Made by a program: the position numbers and the translations under genes
The notes under the pieces: model-generated
What the model saw: only the letters and a program-made list of their open reading frames with translations
Databases searched by the model: none
Told to the model about the DNA's origin: nothing
Part shown: one piece after another, positions 11,720 to 23,567 of the stretch
Layout: the number at the start of each line of letters is the position of its first letter
Numbering within the stretch: position 1 is the stretch's first letter
DNA from: Zygnema cylindricum
Lineage: Eukaryota; Streptophyta; Zygnematophyceae; Zygnematales; Zygnemataceae
Reading direction: 5' to 3'
NCBI GenBank assembly: GCA_037447655.1
Contig: JBBHKE010000330.1
Location: forward strand, 62,001-126,000
Length of the DNA: 64,000 nt

Positions 11720-14700
11720 GGAGAAGGCACCGGTTTTGTCATCATATCAGCTATTATTTCCTCATCAGATCTATATACAAGATTCACGATTTTATTTTCA
11801 ACTTTTTCTCTTACAAAACTCATCTTATGTCCATATGTTTGGCCTTAAAATGATGTTTTGGATTAGCTACAATTGCAATGGCAGCTTGATTATCACAAAA
11901 CACTTCATGCACTCCCTCTTTCATATACCCCAGTTCTTGCATCAAGGACTTGACCCACATCAACTCTTTCACAGCAGAACAAGAGGCCATGTACTCAGCC
12001 TCCATAGTAGACTGAGAAATCACCTTTTGTTGCTTACTGCTCTAACAGCAAGCCCCTTCCCCAACATACAAGACATACCCAGAGGTGCATCTTCTCCTAG
12101 GTGCGTCCCCATAACTGGCATCACTCCAAGTAGTGATGTCAGTGTGCTCCCCTCCCAAATGAAACCATAACTCTTTGGTTCCTACCAGATATCTCATGAC
12201 TCTCTAAGCTTCCTCCCAGTCTCTCTTCCTAGGATCATAAAGACTCCTACTGAGTACTCCAACCGCTGCCGCTATGTCCGGTCTGGTACAATTCATAAAA
12301 TAGATTAAACTTCCTACGACCTGTCTATAAAGGATTGACTTCATAAATTCTCTCTCTTTTGGACCTATTTGATCATCTAAGATCATCACTCCTCCTACTA
12401 CACTCCCATCACTTACTTTTTTCAATTCCATGGGAGTGGTACAACTGTTAGCATTTTCCATCTGGAATTTCTCAAGCATATTACCTATTGCTTCCTTCTG
12501 AGTAAGTCTGATAATCTTATTCCCCCTATCTCTCTTCATCTGAATCCCCAAAATATATCTTGCCTCCCCTAAATCCTTCATATCAAATCTGTTTCCAAGA
12601 TCTTTCTTTAACTTATCGATTTTTTCCAAAGATTTACTCAACACAAGCAGATCATCCACATAAATTGCAATAAAATGACACCATTCTCATCTTCAAACAT
12701 ATAGATAGAATGGTCAGAGCTGATACCGATATATATCCCAGACCTGTAAGAAACTCATCTAGTTTCTTATTCCACTGTCGGGGAGCCTGCTTCAGTCCAT
12801 ATAAGGACTTTATGAGTCTGCAGACTTTGCTCTCTTCTCCTTCTTCCACGAACCCCTCAGGTTGTCTCATAAAAATTTCTTCCTCTAACTCACCATTAAG
12901 AAAAGTAGTCTTAATGTCCATCTGGTGAATTTCCATGTCTTCCGCTGCTGCCAGACTGAGGAGAATCCTTACTGAGGGGAATCGAACAACTGGAGCAAAG
13001 GTCTCCTCATAATCAATCCCCTCCTTTTGGGTGAACCCGTTTGCTACCAATCAAGCCTTATATCTCTCAATGGTATTATCAGGGTTCAGTTTTAGTTTAA
13101 ATACCTATTTACACCCTATAGGTTTTCTGTCTAGAGGACAATCTGCTAGTTCCCAAGTATTTGCTTCCATGATGGAGGCCATCTCATCATTTATGGCTTT
13201 AATCCATCTTTTTTTCTCTAGACTATTTACTGCCTCGGAGTAAGACTGAGGCTCATCTGGGTGAGATAGCTTAGTTACCTTATGAGCGGCCTGTTTTTCT
13301 TGTATCCATTTGCTGCTTGTTCTCCCTCCCTCAAACTCCAAAGTTGGAATGGATAGAAGTCTTGAATTTCTGTCCATGGAAGCCGGTTCTGGTCCACTTC
13401 TTCTATCTCCTCGAAAATCCATAGGAGTATGTGAGGTTTCAGGTGAGTCTCTTGTATCTTGAATCTCTCCTGAGCTTGCAATCACGATTTCACTCTTGTC
13501 CCTTTCGAGAACGACCGAGTTCACCTCATTTTCGGACTCAAATCTAATTCTAATCTTCTTTGTATATTTGAAGGGGTCAAATGACTTCCCTTCATCCATG
13601 ACAACTAGGTGTTTGACCAGAATGATATCTTTCTTTGCTAAGTCATAGACTGTATACCCTTTAACATCCTCATCATATCCCACAAAGTATCCACGTTTTC
13701 CCTTAACATCTAGTTTCCAATTTTTCTTATCCGTGTCAAGACTGTAAACTTGGCTACCGTACACTTTAAGGTGTGAGATATCTGGTTTCTTTCCAACCCA
13801 TCTCTCATAAGGTGTCATTCCCTTTACGGATGAGGTAAGGACTCTATTCTAAATGTAGTTGGCACAGTTCATTGCTTCTGCCCAGAATCTCTTTCCTATT
13901 TTCTTGTTTGCCAACATACTGCATGCACTATCTCTTACGGTTCAATTCAAACTCTCAACTACCTCATTTTTTTCCGGGTTACATGGTAGAGTTTTCTAGT
14001 GCTCCACTCCCTCATCTCTCAGATATTCCTAAAACTAGTTAGAGGTATATTTTCCCCCATTATCACTCCTTATCCTCTTAATAGGGGTTTCATGCAACTT
14101 TTCACTCCAGGCTTTATATTCTTTGACGTAAGTTGATGTTTCAGACTTTGTTTTTAGGAAATACAATCTAGAGTATCTAGACCAGTCATCAGTTATTGTC
14201 AATATAAACCTCTTTCCTCTAATTGAAGGTACTTTTGCAGGTCCCCAAGTATCTGTGTTGGCCAAATCTAGTACTTTCTCACCTCTATATGTGGCGGCTT
14301 TAGGAAAGGGAAGTCTGTGGGCCTTACCTTGAGCACAACAACTACAATCATCCATCATTTCATTATCCCCAAACTTAATGCCTTCTACAACACCAAGCTT
14401 TTTTATTTCCCTCAACGTATCAAAATACACATGCCCCAACCGCTTATGCCAAATCATCACCTTAAGAACACCAACATAGTAAGCATTCTTCTTTTCATTA
14501 CTCAAGTTAAGCCTAATCATTCCTTGGCTACCCTTATATGCTGTGAAGTAAACTTCATCCCCATACTTAGCTGTGAAGACTCTCTTCTGGTGAAAGTATC
14601 AAACTCTTTGTCATCTAACACAGACGTAGAGACAAGATTTTTACTCAGCTGAGGAATGTAAAGTACATCTGAGAATGTAAGTATAGAAGTCTTACCCTCC

Positions 14701-15050
14701 ACTAAGACTTTCAGATCTACTGATCCCACTAGATCTGTAGTAACCACTCTCCCATCCCCATACTCTATCTCTACAGTTGGAATCTTTCTTAGCTTAGTGA
14801 AGAGTTCTTTATCACGACACATATGCATGGATGCACCTGAGTCGATGATCCATCCTTCCTGTGGAGCTTCCTGAATTTCTCGAAGGGCACACTTCTGCCT
14901 TTGAGGGATCTCCTTCTCTTCCAAACTCTCGTCAAGAAAAAGCTCCCCATCCTCCTCAGAGGACTCATCCTCGGTTTCTCCTGACACTTTTGTAACCACA
15001 AGTGCCTTTTTCTTCCCTCCGAAAGAACCTCCTCCACGGTTCTCTTGGAG
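11720..15050 (-). pseudogene. Element C pol, broken
   Basis: Minus strand. Protease WIIDSGASMHMC is intact near 14850, pre-integrase VMIWHKRLGH near 14450, integrase motif SDNGGK near 14060, reverse transcriptase DDLLVLSK near 12640, RNase H CDNQAAIAI near 11880. A frameshift near 14590 and stops near 13850-14040 and 12044 break it. Its 3' half (TVYDLAKKD, SVVGGVMILDD) follows F/J. Its 5' half follows A. Confidence 0.87.
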
Positions 15051-15962
15051 CCTCAGCTCTGATAGCTTGACACAATCTGCAATAAAGTTTCCCGAATTTT
15101 TGCAATAATGATAAAGACCCTTTGGGGGCCTCTGTGCCCTAGAATGATCTCTTTCCCCTCTATAAGGTTTCTTTGGGTCCTTCCCCCATCGGTCCCCTCC
15201 TGCTGCTAGAGCTTGAATGCTCATTCCTCCTCTCCTAATCTCCATTGTGTTTTCATGCACAAGTATCATCCTGACTACTGTGTTCCATTTCCATGAACTA
15301 TTAGGCAATCCATGTACTCGGTACACTATGTTTTCGAACTCATCTGGTGATTTCATGATAAGGGTGTTAACTTTCATTTTCATTGTACCTGTCCACCCGG
15401 CACTTTCCATTTCCATATACAAACAAGAAAGATCATTACAGTAATCTAACATCTTTCCTCCTTTGTAATTGTAACTCAATAGCTTTTGCTCTGCCAACTG
15501 GAGCTCCTGAATAGTTCCAGCTCTATAAATCTCCACAAACCTCTCCCACAACTCCTCGGCCTTGTAAATGTGAAGATGAGGAGTGGCCAAACCTTAAGTG
15601 AGGTGCCTCATTATGAAGTTCTTGGCAGCCATGTTTACATCCTCCCACATTTGAGTATCGTTCTCCACGGTCTTCACAGTCGCCGCTCCCGATACTCTGG
15701 CAATAGGAGTGAGGGGTGTCTCCTTCCCTTTTTCCTTTTCGGACACATTGCTGTCCCCATCATCTGCCTCCTCCGCTGAGGCAGCCGTTGTTGTAGAAAA
15801 CCTTACTCCCCCAAATCCTGGTGGAGTTCCTGAAGGTGGACGTTTCACTTGTCCATTGACAATACCCCAGTATCATTTTTCACACAAAGCTGCCATCATC
15901 ATGGCTTCCCAATAGATGAACCCAGATCCATTGAAGGTGGGCACCCTAGGGGGTGGGCCCAT
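15051..15962 (-). pseudogene. Element C gag, broken
   Basis: Starts at the primer-site ATG (complement of 15960-15962). A-like blocks IMRHLT, PDEFENIVYRV and VSGETEDESS. The zinc knuckle near 15100 is degenerate (YHYCKNSGNFIADC, with the first Cys and the His lost). A stop near 15596 separates the N-terminal part. Confidence 0.85.
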
Positions 15963-15966
15963 AACC

Positions 15967-16967
15967 TGCAATTCTGTGTCCTCCATTGGACTACAGAATA
16001 CAGGAAGCCTCTAGATAGTGTTTAACTAACCCACTTTAAGCCACAACCACTTCTGCCCAAATAGGTAAACTAACAATTTGACTGCTACCTTGTGTAGCTT
16101 GGACTCGCCTGAGTCCGTAGAAAAAAGAATCATTGAAAACGGTCAACCAGGCGATAAGTTATAAGCCAGCAAAAATGCCAATTTATACAAAGCTCTCTTA
16201 GAGAGAGGTGTCTATCTACCAAATATTTCCTAAGTCCTAAATCCCTCTCACAACCCCTATCTACTAAAGTACGAACCAATCGTATTACTGTAAGGTACAG
16301 AAAGGTACTATGGCCGATGTACTTTCTGTACGGCTGGTGTACGACAAGGCTCTTGAGTGGACGCGTGTCATTTTTCCACTTGTCCGTATTTCCTCTGGAA
16401 TCCCCGTGACCGAATGTTATCCTTCCACGCGGCGCCACGTCATGCCATGTCCATAAAATCCAAAGTGACCAATCCGCGATCTCGGCGACGATGTGCGCCG
16501 TCGGATTAAATCCGACATTAAATGTAGACCGTTCAAAGTGTCTGTTTCATTTGTTTCGTGCGAAATGACGTTCGCACTAAACCTTAACAAGTTCTATGTT
16601 CGTTTCGTTTCATATTCTAGTTAAATCATTTCGGTACTATACAACAGTTTATATATGAATGAAACCCTACAGTATCTAACGGACTTCTACGACAGACTGG
16701 TTATAGCAAACGGCTACGCCGCGCTCTACCAGTCGGGGGTTCGAGTCCTGCCGGACTCAACCTTTTGTTGAGAGTGACTTAAGTCACTCTTTAGTCCTTC
16801 CTATGGAGCTGAGGCAGCCATGGCTCCATCGCTCTCTCTCTCCTTCAGTGACTACAACAAGTATGGGGGAGAGAGAGAAAAGATGGAGGCAGGCTGCCAT
16901 CATTTCTTATATATGTTTCCGCTAATTTATTTTAAACTAGAAAATACAAAAACTACTTATTTCAACA
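15967..16967 (-). repeat. Right outer LTR (5' LTR of C)
   Basis: 1001 bp, partner of 5301-6301. It carries the antisense module: B box at 16738-16748, TTTT at 16763-16766. Confidence 0.92.
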
Positions 16968-16972
16968 CAATT

Positions 16973-17187
16973 GCAATTGCAGCCAATCCAAAACACCATT
17001 TCAAAGCAAAACATATGGACATAAGATTAAGCTTCGTAAGAGAAAAAGTTGAAATAAAATTCTAAATCTTGTGTATAGACCTGATGAAGAAATGGTGGCT
17101 GACATGATGACCAAACCTGTGCCCTCTCCTAAACTAAAATATTGTCGGGAAAAATGCGGATTGAAAGAAAAATTAAAATTAGACTAG
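16973..17187 (+). pseudogene. Element A pol, 3' end of RNase H
   Basis: Continuation of the frame cut at 5300: AIAANPKHHFKAKHMD, then LSFVREKVE. A one-base loss near 17062 shifts the frame before ADMMTKPVPSPK and the stop TAG at 17185-17187. The polypurine tract follows directly. Confidence 0.9.
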
Positions 17188-17200
17188 AAAATAAGGGGAG
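17188..17200 (+). promoter_or_regulatory. Polypurine tract of A
   Basis: AAAATAAGGGGAG immediately before the 3' LTR start TGTTGAAA at 17201. Confidence 0.88.
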
Positions 17201-18241
17201 TGTTGAAATTTATAGATTTCTAGAGTATTTTCTAGGTTTAAATATGTTTTTATAAAAGGAAAAAATAAAAAGGACGGACAGCCTGCATCCACCTCCGCTC
17301 TCTAGCCCCCATACTTGTTGTAGTCACTGAAGGTAAGAGAGAGATGTTGATCCATGGCTGCCTTAGTTCAACAGACAGCTATTTTTAGTAGGTTACTAAA
17401 AATATACTTGATGGACCAGAGATTTGATCCCGATACCTACGGCTCGTCAAGTTGACCGGTAGCGGTCAGCCTTATCCTAAAAGACTAGGACCAATGCTAA
17501 GTGATATGGTATGTGATAGATATATATCTAGTTAGAAAGAATTAAATCCATTTAACTAGAACTGTATACGACGTACATAGATTCAGTTTTCTAAAGTACG
17601 TCGTACGACCCTAATTCAAAACGGATACCTCACATTTTATTTCGACATCGGAACAAATGTCGCGCAAGTATTTATTACGGCTAAGATTGCATTTCACGTA
17701 AAATCCAACGGCGCACATCATCGCCGAAATCCCGGAGTGGTCACCTTCGCGTTTTGTGACATGGCATGACCTGGAGCCACGTGGAGAGATGACATTCGGT
17801 CATAGGAATTCTGAGGAACGTACGGACGAGTGAAAAGCGGACACGCGTCCACTTAATAGCCTTGTCGTACATAGGCCGTACAAAAGGTACATCGGCAGTA
17901 GTACTTTTGTGTACGATACAGTAATCTGATTGGTCCGTACTTCAGTAGATAGGAGCTATTAGAGAGAATCAGGACTTAGAAAATTTTGGTATGTAGTCAC
18001 CTCTCCCTTTAAGAGTTTGTACAAATTGGCATTTCTACTGCCTCATAACTTATCGGCTCGTTGGCCGTTTTTCAGTGATTCTTTTTGCTACGGATTCAGG
18101 GGAGTCCAAGCTGCACATGGATGAAGTCAAATTGTCAGTTTTCCTTCTTGGGCAGAATTGGTCGTGGCTTAAAGTGGGTTAGTTAAATACTATCTAGAGG
18201 CTTCCTGTATTCTGTAGTCCGATGGAGGACACAGAATTGCA
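17201..18241 (+). repeat. 3' LTR of element A
   Basis: 1041 bp, ending TTGCA at 18241 and followed by TAAGA. It has the same order of motifs as 93-1130, with scattered substitutions and short indels, so A is not a recent insertion. Confidence 0.92.
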
Positions 18242-18608
18242 TAAGATGGCGGAGGATGAAGTGCTTAGCCGCCATATTGTTGTAGTCCCACGTATAGACA
18301 TCATTCTCCTCGTTCCTCGGAATAGGTGACATGAATGCCGAACCGGTTGATATTGGTGTGACCGTCTCCTTCACCTTTCCTTTGTCCACCACCTCTCCTT
18401 TTTTTGTCTCCTCCGTTAAAGATGGATCTGCATCTCTGGTGAATCAACCTCGTGTAAACCCTATAGGTATTTAAAGACTGGATGGACGCCTCTTCCGTCC
18501 ACTCACTATTCCCCAAAACCGTTTCTCACATAGAGCTCATGTCATCATACTTTCCCAGTATATGAACCCAGCTCCATTGAACATAGGCACCCTAGATGGT
18601 GGGCCCAT
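18242..18608 (-). pseudogene. Element D gag, N-terminal part
   Basis: Minus strand, from the primer-site ATG (complement of 18606-18608) through MGPPS-like sequence to the block TWDYNNMAAKHFILRHLMQ. Homology with the other gags is clear, but identity is much lower and there are frameshifts. It continues at 1-92 beyond element A. Confidence 0.8.
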
Positions 18609-18612
18609 AACC
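18598..18612 (-). promoter_or_regulatory. Primer-binding site of D
   Basis: Minus strand GGTTATGGGCCCACC adjoining the LTR. The next base (A) extends the match to the plant-type initiator tRNA-Met by one more position than in A, B or C. Confidence 0.85.
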
Positions 18613-19648
18613 TACAACTCTAAGACCTCCATAGGACTTCAGAGTAGGCAGCTCACACGAACCTTCTACGATAACCATGACCCCTTTGTGTTTCAGCAAG
18701 AATAACTGCCACCCTGGCAGACAAAAAATCTAACCACCTTCACCCCTGTAAAGTGAAGACTCCCATGAGTCTATAGCAAAAAGAAACTCTGAATTTGCTC
18801 CCCTGAGCAGTAAGTTATGAAGGGTCAAAGTTGACCTGTTGTACAGGAGCTCTCTAGGAGAGAGGGTCTAATCAATCAAAATTTTATAAGTCCTATCTCT
18901 CTCTAAAACTCTATCTACTGCATTATGGCACCAATCATAATATTGTATCGTACATAAAGGTACATGTGCCGATGTACTTTGTGTACGGCCATTGTACGAC
19001 ATGGCCTACAAGCCGACACATGTGATTTTTGGATTCGTTGTTGGAATCCTCGGAGATGCCGTAATCCAATGTGATTCTGCCACGTGGCGATTGATGTGAC
19101 GTCGACCGCAAACCGCCGAAAACTTATGCCGCGATCTCGGCATGCTTCGTGGCCGTCCGATAAAGCCGGATTACAATCGTGGCTTTCATAAATACTTGAG
19201 CAATATTTGTTTCGCCTTCGAACCAAAATGCGCGGTATCCGTTTCGGATGTGCCGTACGCCGTACATTACAAACTGTATCTATGTCTAATTGTCCCGTTA
19301 AATAAAGATAGCCAACGTGTGAACATTTATATACCTATCGTACCCTATATCACATATCTCTGGTTTAGACTAGTTGGCTAAAGCTACCGGCTGCAGGCTA
19401 TTTCGGCGGAAGGCAGGTTACAGGTTCAAATCTTGGGCTTGCCAAGTTTATTTTGGTAAAATATACTAACCTAATATCTCTCCCCGTCGAGATAGCATAG
19501 GCGGCCATGGCTATTTCTTCCTCTCCAACTTTCAGTTACTGCGACAAGTGTGGGAGCTGGAGAGTGGAGTTAGAGGCAGACTGCCTCTGCTTCTTTTCTG
19601 CATTTTGCAAAAACCTAGAAAATACTAAAATAATCTTTAATTTCTTCA
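18613..19648 (-). repeat. 5' LTR of element D
   Basis: About 1036 bp, diverged from the A and B/C LTRs but with the same motif order: GTAC cluster (18950-19000), antisense tRNA-like module and the terminal block CTAGAAAATACT. The outer end reads TTTCTTCA instead of TTTCAACA. D's other LTR lies left of the window, so no duplication can be checked. Confidence 0.82.
19355..19454 (+). other. Antisense tRNA-like module in D LTR
   Basis: TAGTTGGCTAAAGC (19371-19384) resembles an A box, GGTTCAAATCT (19423-19433) a B box, and TTTT follows at 19451. This is the most tRNA-like of the diverged copies. Confidence 0.55.
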
Positions 19649-22096
19649 CCTTCTGCCCCATAAATCCACAAGCTTCGCACTTGGCGCCCTCGGTAGTATA
19701 TTTACTCCAGATTTCGTTGGAGATTTGGGCATCATCAAACTTTGGAAGTTTGATTTGATGCAACTGAGATTGGGACGTCTTAGAGGTTTTGTTTTGTGGG
19801 GGTGGACGGTTACTTTCTTTGGTTATTGGTGTCTTGTCCTCTCCCCTTCCTCCCTTGAGCTTTCCTTGCTGTTTCAGTTTCCTTTCTTCTCGTTCTTTCT
19901 CTTATTCTTTAAGTTTCAAAGCCAGCTCCGGTTTAAGTTTCCTTGTGCAGTGCTTCCACCCATGACCCGGTTGCTGACAATTCATGCAGTTATTGAGAAA
20001 TACTCGCTCATCAGCTCCTATAGCTAGCTCTGACCGGATGTCAGCCACTTGCTTCCCTTTAAGCTTCCGAAGAGCTTGAAGTTTAGCCTGTTCCTCCTCA
20101 TTCAAAGAGGTCTCCCCGGCGAATCTTGCCAAATTTGCTCGGGCTTTGCCGGTCACGGCCTTTTCCTTGACTTAACTTTGGACGAAGTGGACATATAACT
20201 ATATGGCCATCAGAGAAATGTCTTTCGTTTAGGGATCAATGTCATGAATTGCCTATCCGGCAATTCAATTGTCTAGTGCAGTCTAGCGTGTAAGCCTGAA
20301 GCAATTACAGACGGCGATGAAATATTTTGTGGCCATTGCCCGAAGATCAATCGTGGACAGCTTGGTTTTTTGACAAAGTCTAGAAAGTCGGTTGAAGAGA
20401 GTTTGGGGCATTTCGTTCTTCAAGCATTGCAATTCCGTGAATTCCTTGATTGTTGACTCGTTCCTCTCTGTGTAAAGGAGTCTCCAGATGTTAAGCAGGC
20501 TAGTACAAGGATTGGTATTGGCAACTATGCGAATTGCAGCCTGGGCTGCCTGGATTCCTTGTAGATGGTTAACATAGGCCCTTCCTTGCGCCTATAGTTT
20601 CAGGTCCTGTGTAAAAGTAGCAGTTACAGGAGTTGCCGTAGCCGTGGCCAAGTCAGCCTCAGCTTGCAAAACCTCAGCATCGAGGGCTGGATCCGAGATC
20701 TTGATGCTACGAGCCATCAAAAGAGGTTGACACTCCTTGTAATCCGCCAACGCCCCTCTAGACAACTAATTGACCATCATGGGGAAGAGGGTTGTTTCGA
20801 AGTCATGCGGAATGCCCCCCCCCCCCGGTACTTGTTAATTTCAGATTGGGTGAAATATTTCCACAACAACTCGAAATCTAAAAATGTTATCTTTGAGCTA
20901 TCTCCGGTAAAGATCCGCATATCCCCCATCTCTTTTTATTCCTCTGCAGAGTTGGTGAAATGGGAAGAGGAAGGCCCGGTGGGGCTGACAAACTGAGCTA
21001 GCGAGATGACTATAGTATTGTCTTTCCAGGATCGAAACCACGTCCTTCTCTGCTAGAAAGGGCGGCCCCCTGGGTGTGGATCCCCCTCCCACAGCGGAAG
21101 TACGAGCGCCTGAAAATATAGTTGGAGGTAGGATGTTTCCCACTACCTCTCAATATCCAGAAGAATATTGTGGATCCCTAAGAACGGTCGCCATCGATGG
21201 AATGTGGAGACGCTACTTGTTCACAGGCTTTTGGGGGATGAATGGTGGCGGAGACGACGAAGGAGATGGGGACGGAGACGACTGAGCTCTTGTGGGGAAA
21301 GGTGTCTATCTCTTGGTTCGCTTTCTAGAGGTCTTAGGAGGTGAAGTGCCGGAGCTGGAGGAATGGGACCGTCGCTGAGGCGAGGAATAGGCAGGTACGT
21401 CGTATTTGTAGGGTAACACAAGCAAACCAGGCGACCCACGGACTGATGTAGCAAGAGAAATGGATGGCGAAGGAGAGGAATCTGGACAGTATCGGGGTTC
21501 TATGGTAGGTTTCGGTGAGTGAGAGGAATAAGGTTGAGGAGCAGAAGACGGGGGCTCCAGGGATTTTCTGGGAGAAGTGAGAGGAGGTGTCGGAGCCCTC
21601 AAGGGGATGTGAATCCTCTCGTCAGGTCGTAACTCCACTAAAGCCTCCACAGTAGTAGACATTTCCACCGAGACAAAGGTAGTCTCTCCCCGAAGAGCCG
21701 AAGGGTTTCCAAAAGGTAGATCTGCACCCATACCTTCCACATAAGATCCTGTGTATTCCTCCCCTTTCCACTGTAGGAGAGGCTCTTAACTGGGCTCCGA
21801 AGAGGGAATTTCTGACTGAGTACTATTGAGAGAGGAAGTCCCCGCCTCTGGGGCTTCTAAATCTTGCACTATCTTTGGTGTAGGAGGAATCTTTTTGTTA
21901 GGAATCCCACTGGTCCTACGCCAAGCTTCCCTAATAAGCATCTGTTCTTGTTCCCATGCCTTTCGCCTCGCTTCCTCAAAGGCCTCCTAATCTATCGTGA
22001 CGGGTCCGGCCCCCACCGTAGTCTGTTCTTCGGATTTTAGAACCTCCACTAGTTCCTTGGCACTGTCCACTTCTTTGGTAAGATCGGCTAATTTTT
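19649..22096 (-). pseudogene. Element E: unassigned retroelement gag, decayed
   Basis: Minus strand. A long frame with a few stops runs from 22096 to about 21306. It starts with a charged, helical stretch (LTKEVDSAKELVEVLKSEE) and passes into a Pro/Ser-rich part. After frameshifts, a capsid-like region (about 20780-20240) holds AYVNHLQGIQAAQAAIRIV and NIWRLLYTERN. A zinc knuckle near 19965-20010 reads CMNCQQPGHGWKHC (CX2CX4HX4C). The C-terminal part (KFDDAQISNEIW) is cut by the LTR of D. There is no pol, and no resemblance to the copia gags of this window. Superfamily is unknown; gypsy-like is possible. Confidence 0.6.
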
Positions 22097-23151
22097 ACCT
22101 AAATTACAAAAACAGTTAGCAATAACAAAAATTGTAACCTAAATTACACAAAGTGTTAGGTATAACAAGAATTGTTACCTTAATGACGCAAACAGTTAGC
22201 GATAACATGAATTTTTAACTAACTTACACAAACTGTTAGCGCTAACAAGAATGGTTATCGAATTTACAAAAACTGTTAGCGATAACAGGAATTGTTACCT
22301 AACTTACATAAACTGTTAGTGTTAAAACAAATTGTTACCTAAATTACATAAACTGTTAGTGTTAACAAAAATTGTAACCTAAATTACACAAATTTTCAGC
22401 GATAAGAAGAATTGTTACCTTAATTACACAAACAGATAGCGATAACAAGAATGGTTACCTAAGTTACATAAACTGTTAGTGCTAACATAAATTGTTACCT
22501 AACTTAAACAAATTGTTAGCGATAACACAAATTGTTAACTAAAATACAAAACCTGTTGGCGATAACAAGATTTTTTACCTAAATTACACAAATAGTTAGC
22601 GATAATTAGAATTGTTACCTAAATTTCACAAACTGTTGGCGATAACACGAATTGTTATCTAACTTACAAAAACTGTTAGTGATATAAATAATTGTTACCT
22701 AAATTACACAAAGAGTTAGGGATAACAAGAATTTTTACCTAAATTACACAAACAGTTAGCGATAACAAGATTTTTTACCTAAATTACACAAACAGTTAGC
22801 GATAACAAGAATTGTTACCTGAATGACACAAACAGTTAGGGATAACAAAAATTTTCACCTAAATTACACAAACAATGTGCAATAACATGAATTGTTATCC
22901 AAATTACACAAACTGTTAGCGTTCACAGGCTTTGTTATCGAACTTACACAAACTGTTTGCGCTAACAAGAGTTGTTACTGAACTTACACAAACAGTTAGC
23001 GATAACAAGAATTGTCACCTAAATTACGCAAACTGTTAGCAATAACAGGCGTTGTTATCTAACTTACACAAATTGTTAGCGCCAACAAGAGTGGTTAACT
23101 AAATTAATCAAACTGTTAGCGATAACAAGAATTGTTACCTAACGTACACAA
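22097..23151. repeat. 40-bp minisatellite, about 26 copies
   Basis: Units of 40 bp, two halves being ACCTAAATTACACAAACTGT and TAGCGATAACAAGAATTGTT, with mild divergence between copies. Each unit holds two overlapping inverted repeats, TGTTA-GCGA-TAACA and TAACAA-GAA-TTGTTA. It lies exactly between the gag of E and an LTR fragment. Confidence 0.92.
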
Positions 23152-23464
23152 TGCAATTCTGTGTCCTCCATTGGACCACAGAATACAGGAAGCCTCTACA
23201 TAGTATTTAACTAACCCACTTTAAGCCACAACCACTGCTGCCTAAGAAGGCAAACTGACAATTTGACTGCACCCTTGTGTAGCCTGGACTCCCCTGAGTC
23301 CGTAGCAAAAAGAATCACTGAAAACGGCCAACCAGCCGATTAGTTATGAGTCGGCAAAGATGCCAAGTTTATACAAACTCTCAAAGAGAGAGAGGTTCCT
23401 ATCTACCAAAATTCTCTAAGTCCTAAATCCCTCTCACAAACCCTATCTATTGAAGTACGAACCA
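23152..23464 (-). repeat. Truncated copia LTR fragment
   Basis: TGCAATTCTGTGTCC onward matches about the first 313 bp of the F/J-type LTR read on the plus strand (the U5/R end of the element). Similarity stops after GAAGTACGAACCAA. No internal region is attached. Confidence 0.85.
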
Positions 23465-23567
23465 AAAATCCTGAATCTCTTAAAACCATCTATCCTTGGA
23501 GAGAGAGAAACTCTCAAACATATTTGAACCGTAGAAACGGCTGAGTATTGATTAGCCNNNNNNNNNN
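23465..23567. other. Unassigned sequence and 10-N assembly gap
   Basis: Ninety-three bases I do not recognise, then Ns at 23558-23567. The gap may mark a join of unknown length. Confidence 0.9.

Larger units (their letters stand above)
5301..16967 (-). mobile_element. Composite copia array LTR-B-LTR-C-LTR
   Basis: An 11,667-bp minus-strand unit with one 5-bp duplication (CAATT) around the whole array. LTRs: 5301-6301 (1001 bp), 10641-11648 (1008 bp), 15967-16967 (1001 bp). The outer pair is nearly identical and of equal length. The middle LTR is a different subtype, closest to the LTR of F. Internal region B is A-like near its polypurine end and J-like near its primer end. Internal region C shows the reverse. 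Confidence 0.92.
93..18241 (+). mobile_element. Element A: complete Ty1/copia LTR retrotransposon, interrupted
   Basis: It begins TGTTGAAA at 93 and its 3' LTR ends at 18241. Both sides are flanked by TAAGA (88-92 and 18242-18246), a perfect 5-bp target duplication inside the gag of element D. Order: 5' LTR 93-1130, primer site 1131, gag, protease, integrase, reverse transcriptase, RNase H, polypurine tract ending AAGGGGAG at 17200, 3' LTR 17201-18241. The RNase H region is split by an 11,667-bp composite at 5301-16967. Several stops and frameshifts make it non-autonomous. Confidence 0.93.

Noticed and set aside
22097-23151. CRISPR-like array
   Set aside because: Units are contiguous 40-bp repeats with no unique spacers, in a eukaryotic context.
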